Assembly (NCBI GenBank): GCA_037102815.1
Contig: BTPP01000007.1
Coordinates: forward strand, 2,914,001-2,978,000
Source: Neurospora intermedia
Taxonomy: Eukaryota > Ascomycota > Sordariomycetes > Sordariales > Sordariaceae
DNA: 64,000 bases
Direction: 5' to 3'
Numbering within the stretch: the first letter of the stretch is position 1; each line of letters opens with the position of its first letter. This document shows positions 57,701 through 64,000 of the stretch, piece by piece. The notes beneath the pieces were generated by a model. It saw only the letters and a program-made list of their open reading frames with translations. It was not told the DNA's origin and searched no databases. The position numbers and the translations under genes were made by a program.

Positions 57701-57857
57701 CAGCTCTCTATCCAGTGTGTTCCAGCAATCGTTTCTCTCTTCACTTCTTTCTTTCTTCGCAGCAGGCTGCACCCCATCTTATCTAGTTCACTCAGTGTTT
57801 GTTTACCAAAGTCCTTCTCTTTACGATACTCTTTTTTTTTTTCGACTATCTTTCAAG
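54796..57857. other. Large intergenic region, 3 kb
   Basis: No firm gene. Frames of 166 codons (55475-55975, minus, no ATG near its start) and 145 codons (56419-56856, minus) lack domains. 57680-57850 is C/T-rich with a T10 run and is probably the leader of the GEgh16-type gene. Confidence 0.45.
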
Positions 57858-59083
57858 ATGCGTTTCTCTACTACCTTCCCGCTGGCGGCTTTCGTTGCTC
57901 TTGCCAAGGCACATGGTGTGATTTTGGCCGCTCAGGGCGAGTCTGGTTCGCCTCCATCTGTCGGATTCGGAGGTATGTGCTATCCATCCACCCATCAAGT
58001 GCTGTGTGTTCAAGTCCAACTAACTAACCTCTCAAAGTCAACCCTGAAATCGCCCGCAACTGCACCACCATCAACCCCTGCCAGCTTGACTCAGTCATCA
58101 TGCGCGATGCCGAGATCAAGGCAAACCTGGTCAACAACTGCGGTCGTACGCAGCTTACAGGCAACATCGACATTGCCGAGAACACCGAGGCCGCGCTGGC
58201 TGAGGGCGCCGTAACCAAGGTCAAGGCGGGCAGCAAGATCACCGTGACAATCCACCAGGTCAACGCCGATGGCGCCGGTCCCTATGTCTGCGACTTGGAC
58301 GAGACCTCCAACTCGGGCAAGATCAGCCAGAACCTGACTGTCACCAACAACGTGCCCGGAGCCAACGGCATCTCGCAGAACAAGATCCAGGAGTTCAACT
58401 TCACCGTGACGATGCCGGATAACTTCCACTGCACTGGCGGTATGTTACTCTCACTCCTCTTTTTGTTCACCATGAACCGATACTAACATCTGTCCTCCCA
58501 CACAGCCTCCACCGGCAACATCTGCACTGTCCGTTGCCGCAACAACGCCGTCGCCGGTCCCTTCGGTGGCTGCTTCGCTGTCCAACAGACCGACGTCAAG
58601 CCGACCCTCAACACACCCGACAACATCCAGACCTTCAAGAACATCAAGGACATTGAGGACGAGCGCTTGATCAGCGTGGCCACCCTGCCGATTGCCGCCG
58701 AAGCCAACCGCAAGGCCGGCTCCAGCGAAGCGCAGCAGAACGCCGCCGCCGTCAGCGCCATTCTTGCCGCCGGCTTTGTGAGCAAGTCTGCCCCCGTTCT
58801 GACCCCTACCGTCGTGCTGGGTGGTGGTGCTGCTGCCGCTCCTACTGCTACCGGTGCTGCTGGCAATGGTAACGGTAACAATGCCGGTGCCGGTAATGGC
58901 AAGAACCGTGGTGGCAATGGTGGCAACAAGAACAACGGCGGAAACAACGCTGGCAACAATGCTGCTGGTCAAAAGGGAAAGAACAGGGGCACCCAAGGCC
59001 AGGGCCAGAACAACCAGTTCCAGAACAACCAGAAGCAGGGCCAGTTCGGCCAGAACCAGAAGCAGAGGCAAGGCCAGAACTAA
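57858..59083 (+). CDS. GEgh16/Mas1-type secreted protein with Q/N/G-rich tail
   Basis: Exons 57858-57972, 58038-58439 and 58506-59083 (both introns GTATGT/GTATGT to AG) give 364 residues. The signal peptide MRFSTTFPLAAFVALAKA is followed by HGVILAAQGESGSPPSVGFG, which marks the fungal Egh16/Gas1 (Mas3) family known from appressoria of plant-pathogenic fungi but also present in saprotrophs. Further marks are NPEIARNCTTINPC, NCGRTQLTGNIDI, MPDNFHCTG, ICTVRCRNNAVAGPFGGC and six or more paired cysteines. The last ~80 residues are a Gly/Asn then Gln/Asn low-complexity tail (NNQFQNNQKQGQFGQNQKQ), which may anchor the protein in the wall or aggregate. Extracellular; biochemical role unknown. Confidence 0.85.
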
Positions 59084-60489
59084 ATGGCTATAAGGTGGAG
59101 GACAAAATCATCAAAATTGGACTCGACTAGATTCTCATTCATCAAAAGGGGAACTAGAAAGAGGTCGTGTAAGACCACCAGAGCCAAGAGGAACGGCAAA
59201 AGAAAAGGAAGGGGGGTAGTAGTAGACATTTGAGAGAGAGAAAGAGTTCGAAAGAAGCGTTGTACGAGACAAATTAGGACGGACGGCGGGGAACTTGGCT
59301 GGAACTGGGTCCTAGTTCGTTTAATTTCAAACCACGATTGCTGCATTCTTCTATGCTGGAACATTAAAATACGTGATTTGTAGTTGTTGTTGTTGTGCGC
59401 GAGTGAGTGAGTGAGTGAGTTGGGGTGTTGCATTACGGAGGCGAGCGACAAGTTAGGTTTTTGTAGTCCTCTGGTTTATGGCGGTGCTGTTCTTTCGGGT
59501 GAATAAGTGAGGCCGGGATGGCGCGTCCGGGTCCGGATCTGGATTAAGTGTGTCCGTCCCTCTGCCGACTACATAGAATAGTAAACGCAAACACTTGACC
59601 TCGATCAACGAAGAATTGTTATACATTGGAAGAAAGTCTGACATTATTTTTTTCCCCAAGATGTTTGTCATATTCTTAAGTACACTATAGCTCGCATGGC
59701 TAGGTGACCATCAATGTCTGGTACCCCAGCCAGCGGATACGGCTTTGCAGATAGCATTGTATTTAAACCCGCACTTGACTTCGGGTTTTCACCTGCTATG
59801 CTACATGACCATACATAACCTCATCATAGTTCTTGATCATAAAAGCACTTGCGATCTGACCCTGCTTTCTGGTCGCGGTAGGAAATGAGGGTGAGGTAAC
59901 TGAAGAGAAAACCTATTTAGTCAGATAAGAGTACCCGCGTTGATAGCAGATTTCGAGCTTCGGTCCTCCTTTTAACGTCCAAAGAGGACACGAGCGGGGT
60001 TCATTACCTTTGGGACACCAGCGTGCTTGGGGTGAAATCACTTGGAGGGCTGAATGGTACCCGATGCCCAGATTCTTTGATTGCATGTCCCGATAATGGA
60101 AGCTAGGGAGTTTAAAGTATATGCTGGAACATCGTTATCATTATTTGTCCGTGGTCTTGTGTCCGTTATGAGAGTATCTGCCTATCTACTTATTACCAGA
60201 ACAAGTTTTGTTGCTTCCCTCCTTTTAGTAATTTTCAACCCTGCTAAACATGTTCTGTCCTGTGTGGCGATGCCACAGCCGAGACGTCCAGTGCAGTCCC
60301 GTCTTTTCCAGTTCTATCGTTAGGGATCTTGTCCTGTGTTGTCCAAATTAAAGTCAACTCTTCCCTTCCAGCCCTCCTCCCATTTTTTCCCTTCCGGGGT
60401 ATCATATTAATTAGCGCAGTTCTTCCATCCTATCATATTCGATCCATACTACCTAGGCTTGCGCCCCCCATTTCTTTCTTCCTTTCTTC
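59084..60489. other. Intergenic between convergent genes
   Basis: 1.4 kb with a GTGAG repeat near 59399-59420. No supported gene; both 3' ends fall here. Confidence 0.5.
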
Positions 60490-62381
60490 TCACTTCATAG
60501 TATTCTTCCTCTTTCCACTCCCCATCCTCTCCAACAGTCCCAAATCCCACCATCCCTCCACCATCATCCCCCAAACCGTCTTTCTCCTCTTGGGCGGATT
60601 TGTTGGCATCTGCAGATGTGGCGGCGGCGACTGGCTGTTCGGGCCTAAGCCCTCAACGGGAGTTCCCAACGCCACACTATTATCCGTTCCTGCGCTATTA
60701 ACGACATGCGCAAACTGCGAAGGCGAGCTAGGATGCACGATAATTGGCGGCGGAACCTCCTTCCTCTTGCAACCCCTACGAGCCATGAACGAGCCGAGCC
60801 CTCTCAGGCTGAGCGGGGACAGCGGGGATCGCGGCGGCGCGGCGCGCTTATATTCTTGCGGGGAGATGTTGTTGGTGGGCCAGTAACCAGAGGGGGAGAC
60901 GACGGGAAACTCGGTGATGATGGTGAGTGGTGGATGGAGAGTGGCTCTTCCGGCTCCTACTTGGCCGTGGTTGTGGTGACCGTAAGTAGCGTGAGTAGCG
61001 GAGGGGACAGCCAATGTGAGGTTGTTGGTGCTGGTACTGCGGAATGCTGGGTCGGCAACGGGGAGAGGCAGCAGAGCCTGGGGGGCGCGGGACATGATGG
61101 GCGAGATGCCGTCGATGATGGTCCGCTCTTGTGTGGCGTCGATGGGTGAGCCGGGGATCGTGGGCATGATGCCTAGCCCGACGCGACCACCGTTGCAGCA
61201 GTGGCGGACGGGCGGCGGGGGCGCTAGACCACCGCTGATGCGGAGTTGGCGCTCGGGGCTCGCTCCCCGACTGAGGGTAGAGGAGGCGTCGGAGTCGATA
61301 CTGGACCTGGAACCGGAAAGACTGCGACGGTTCTGTGGCAGACCGGCTCTTGCGCGGATGGTGGGGACCGGAATGTCTTGAGGATCACTGTCGTATTGTT
61401 GTTGGTTGTCGCTGCGGCGAGCGCCGCCGGTGATACGCATGGGCGCCAACGGGGGAGGAGGGAACTGTGGTGGAGCAGTGGTGGTGGTTTTGTGGCCATA
61501 AAGGGACACGTCCGACTCTGACTCCGACCCGTACAAGTAGTAGTTCTTCTCGCGAACCCCCCAGCCAGCGCCCGCGCGCCCCTAACCCTCAATGTCCTTT
61601 CTGCTGCCGACAACAGCCGTCTCGCGACTGACGCGACGCCAGAGGCCAACGCAGACGATGCTGCTGAAGGCAAAGAGCACGCATAGAGCGATGGAAAGGC
61701 CCCAGATGGCCTTGGTCTCGAAGCAGGTCGGTTGGTCCATGTGCACAAAGGTGAAGTATAGGCCATCGTCATGCGTCGTTTCTTGGGACTTGATGGTGAA
61801 TGGGACAGATGTCCAGAAGTTGTTGGCGTCAGGATCCTGGGGCATGAGAGCGCACTGGAGATGGGAAAGGGGCTTGCCGAGTAGTGAGGCGACGACGATG
61901 AAGGCGATCAGCAGTAAGCCGTCAAGAATTCCACTGAGGAGATATGGGAGCATGGCATCGTAGTAGAGGACGTAGGAGATAACGACATAGATGACAGCAA
62001 TGACGGCCTATTATTAGGTACATGTTAGTATTTCGTGCTCTCGAAAAGTGCAAGGAATTCGAACCATACCACTACCAGAGTACCAAGAAGCTCTGAAGGA
62101 GATCCCAGCGACTTTGTAGAGAACTCATCAATGAAGTTCGCGCTCAAGCCGATCGCCGCGATCAGAGCAGCGAACTGCAGTGCCCTCATAACCAAAAATG
62201 TCAGGCCCAAAGCGCCCAGTCTGGGGGCTTGAAAGCCCATGCCGGCTGTATGTGAGTTGAAGTCTGTGATGATTTCTAGTGATGGTCGCTTCTTGTGTGC
62301 CGTTCGAAGAGGGAAATGGGGCTTGATCGGGATCGGTGCCGTCGGGGGAGGCGGGAACTTTGTGTTGACAGTGGGCAACAT
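60490..62381 (-). CDS. MARVEL-like four-helix membrane protein with long tail, split by in-frame TAG
   Basis: Exon 1 is 62381-62070; after a 62-nt intron (GTATGG..ATAG) the frame runs from 62007 to a TAG at 61584-61582, giving 245 residues. Four hydrophobic helices are seen: LGLTFLVMRALQFAALIAAI, then VAVIAVIYVVISYVLYY, then LDGLLLIAFIVVASLL, then AIWGLSIALCVLFAFSSIVC. This is the layout of a MARVEL domain, involved in membrane apposition and eisosome-like domains. After the TAG the very same frame stays open for another 363 codons to 60490, starting GRAGAGWGVREKNYYLYG and ending VWGMMVEGWWDLGLLERMG and KRKNTMK. The tail is rich in Pro, Ser and Arg. No good intron removes the TAG. The full frame would be about 608 residues. 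Readthrough, nonsense mutation or sequence error are open. Confidence 0.65.
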
Positions 62382-64000
62382 TGTAGGTTTGTTGGGGGTG
62401 ATGATAATAAAGGAAAGAACCGTTTCTCGTTAAAGGGACAGATTTGCTTGGAAAATGCTCGCCAGCAGATCAACTGTTGACAAAAAGAGGATGAAATAAC
62501 TGAGACTCGTTGATGGCGTTGATGCTTGGTGATAATTTGTCGTCACAAGGAAATTGATTCAGACCGAGATTCTTCCAAAATGCCGAGATGAATGCCCAAG
62601 ACCCAAAAGGAAATAATAGATGGAAAGGAAACCCAAAGGAAAAACCGAATAAGAAAAAGGAAAAAAGACACAAGGAAAAAGGTGTGACTTGAGAGAGGTT
62701 CAAAGTGATGTGGTGTGGAAGACCAACAAGTAACAACAAAGATGAAGTTGAAGATGGCCGTCCATCTTATGTATGCCAACAAGCTCAAGTTCGTTCTAGA
62801 CATGGCGACTATCCATTTTCCCCATGCCTGTCTGTATCTTGCATCCGTTCCCGATCGGCCATCGAACATGGTCATCATCATCGTATTGGACCATCCACGA
62901 TCCCGGCTCTCGAAACAAGCGCGCCTAGGCTGATCGGCAAAATGATAGGTCGCCCCATGGGTGGTGAGGTGAGTCGGACAGGTGAAAGTCAAAAAAAAGG
63001 GTGGGATTGAGGGAGATCTTTCCAACCTCTCTTTTGTTTTCCACTTCCCTTGTCCCCTCGTTGCTATTTTGATTGCGACGACGACGAGGTTCCTGGACGC
63101 GGGAGCTAGCGATGGGTGGATAGTCAAGGTTTAGCGGGACTCAGTAGGCGCTGGTGTAACCAATCAGAGAACCAGCCACAGGGGGGGTTAGGGCTAGAGT
63201 CAGGACTTGAACATGGGTTAGGCCGGGGTTAAGGGTTCCACACAATATCCACAGCGGACACTAACAGCTGCTAAACCGTCCAGCGCCTCAGCCAGCCAAT
63301 CGATCTTGGCCAATTCTCTTTTTCCTCGACGTCGACTTTTCTCTTCCTTCTTCTTCTTCAACATGCGACAAGGTCGAGCAACATGCCACGGCATCCACCG
63401 CCCTCTGCAATTTCCCATCCATTGGCTCTCGAAGAAGCAGAGACGCGACCGCGGATTGAACAGGCGGAATGAAACGGATCACCACCGCTATGCGCCGTCA
63501 TGGAGAGAGTTTCTCGACTCGTCGCCGGCCCACACTTGAGGCGACGACGCCATCTCGACATGCAAGGGCACGAACCATGCGGACCCGGACATGGGCCACC
63601 ACCACTACGTACTCACTCTATGGCTCCGATTTGGCGCTGCAATGGAACTCTGACCACCCGCGAGGAAAAAGAACATCAGCAGGAGGAAACACGGAAATAA
63701 AATCACTTTACAGTTGTATACGTACAAGATTGTTCACCCCTGGTCGGCTCAACTAATATTATCTTCTATGTACGTCCGACTCTTCAATCTCAAAATCTTT
63801 GCTTAGACCATCGGCCAAAAACAACAAGTGTTGCAAGTCCAAAGGTCGATGAAGGGAAAGTAAGAAAAAAGGGAGAAGAGATTACGTATTACCAAGACCA
63901 ACAACAGCGACCATACCTATATACACCCATATTTGGCCACATTCAATCCATTATATCCATCTTGGGAAAACACCGCTCTACCACTTCATCTTCACCTCTC
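62382..64000. other. Upstream region of the MARVEL-like gene, nothing firm
   Basis: 1.6 kb to the right edge. It holds the MARVEL-like gene promoter and leader. Short plus-strand frames near 63384-63702 (for example one containing HEPCGPGHGPPP) might belong to a small spliced gene but have no clean model. Confidence 0.45.

Noticed and set aside
63384-63702. Two short plus-strand frames that might splice together
   Set aside because: No clear donor between them and no known family; left as a note under the right-edge region.

Overview
This window is nuclear DNA of a filamentous ascomycete, most likely a sordariomycete. The evidence is short GT-AG introns with CTGAC/CTAAC-type branch sites, intron-bearing tRNA-Leu(CAA) and tRNA-Phe(GAA), a GEgh16-type secreted protein, fungal-only families (KTR mannosyltransferase, Zn2Cys6 regulator remains, MARVEL-like membrane protein) and many scattered AGGTACCT-type intergenic palindromes. 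I cannot name the species. Nothing is arranged as an operon. Gene models below were spliced by hand from splice signals and reading-frame continuity.

Layout. 0-11 kb: 5' part of the DEAD-box helicase gene DHH1 (minus), a mitochondrial-type J-domain protein (plus), tRNA-Leu, two related TM2-like membrane proteins (minus), tRNA-Gly and an HSL-type alpha/beta hydrolase (minus). 13-15 kb: a Baeyer-Villiger-like flavin monooxygenase in three exons. 15.6-24.3 kb: two related acidic proteins sharing a C-terminal WGG..FM.SYG block, a poorly resolved and probably damaged gene carrying an 89-bp direct repeat, and a small unknown gene. 25-28.5 kb: a decayed Zn2Cys6 regulator and a repeat-rich stretch (32-bp inverted repeat, 10-bp and 8-bp tandem repeats, C23 run). 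29-31 kb: a nine-exon DAL5/TNA1-like transporter.

34.5-43.1 kb is the most unusual part: five consecutive plus-strand genes encode coiled-coil proteins with no recognised enzymatic domain. Two share a PHLGDFI.KL..DAYK motif, one has two frameshifts (the first at a GAAA repeat), and a T/G homopolymer tract lies inside the cluster. 43.8-45.9 kb: a tandem pair of related small secreted proteins. 46.4-53.7 kb: a second tRNA-Phe, a KTR mannosyltransferase, a monocarboxylate-porter-like transporter and DPH2. 54-62.4 kb: a single-pass PPPY membrane protein whose first coding exon appears to be only ATG, a GEgh16-type secreted protein with a Q/N/G-rich tail, and a MARVEL-like gene whose reading frame is interrupted by a single in-frame TAG.

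Conserved housekeeping genes (DHH1, DPH2, KTR) alternate with lineage-restricted membrane, secreted and coiled-coil families, several of them as local pairs. This suggests local duplication and divergence rather than a shared pathway.
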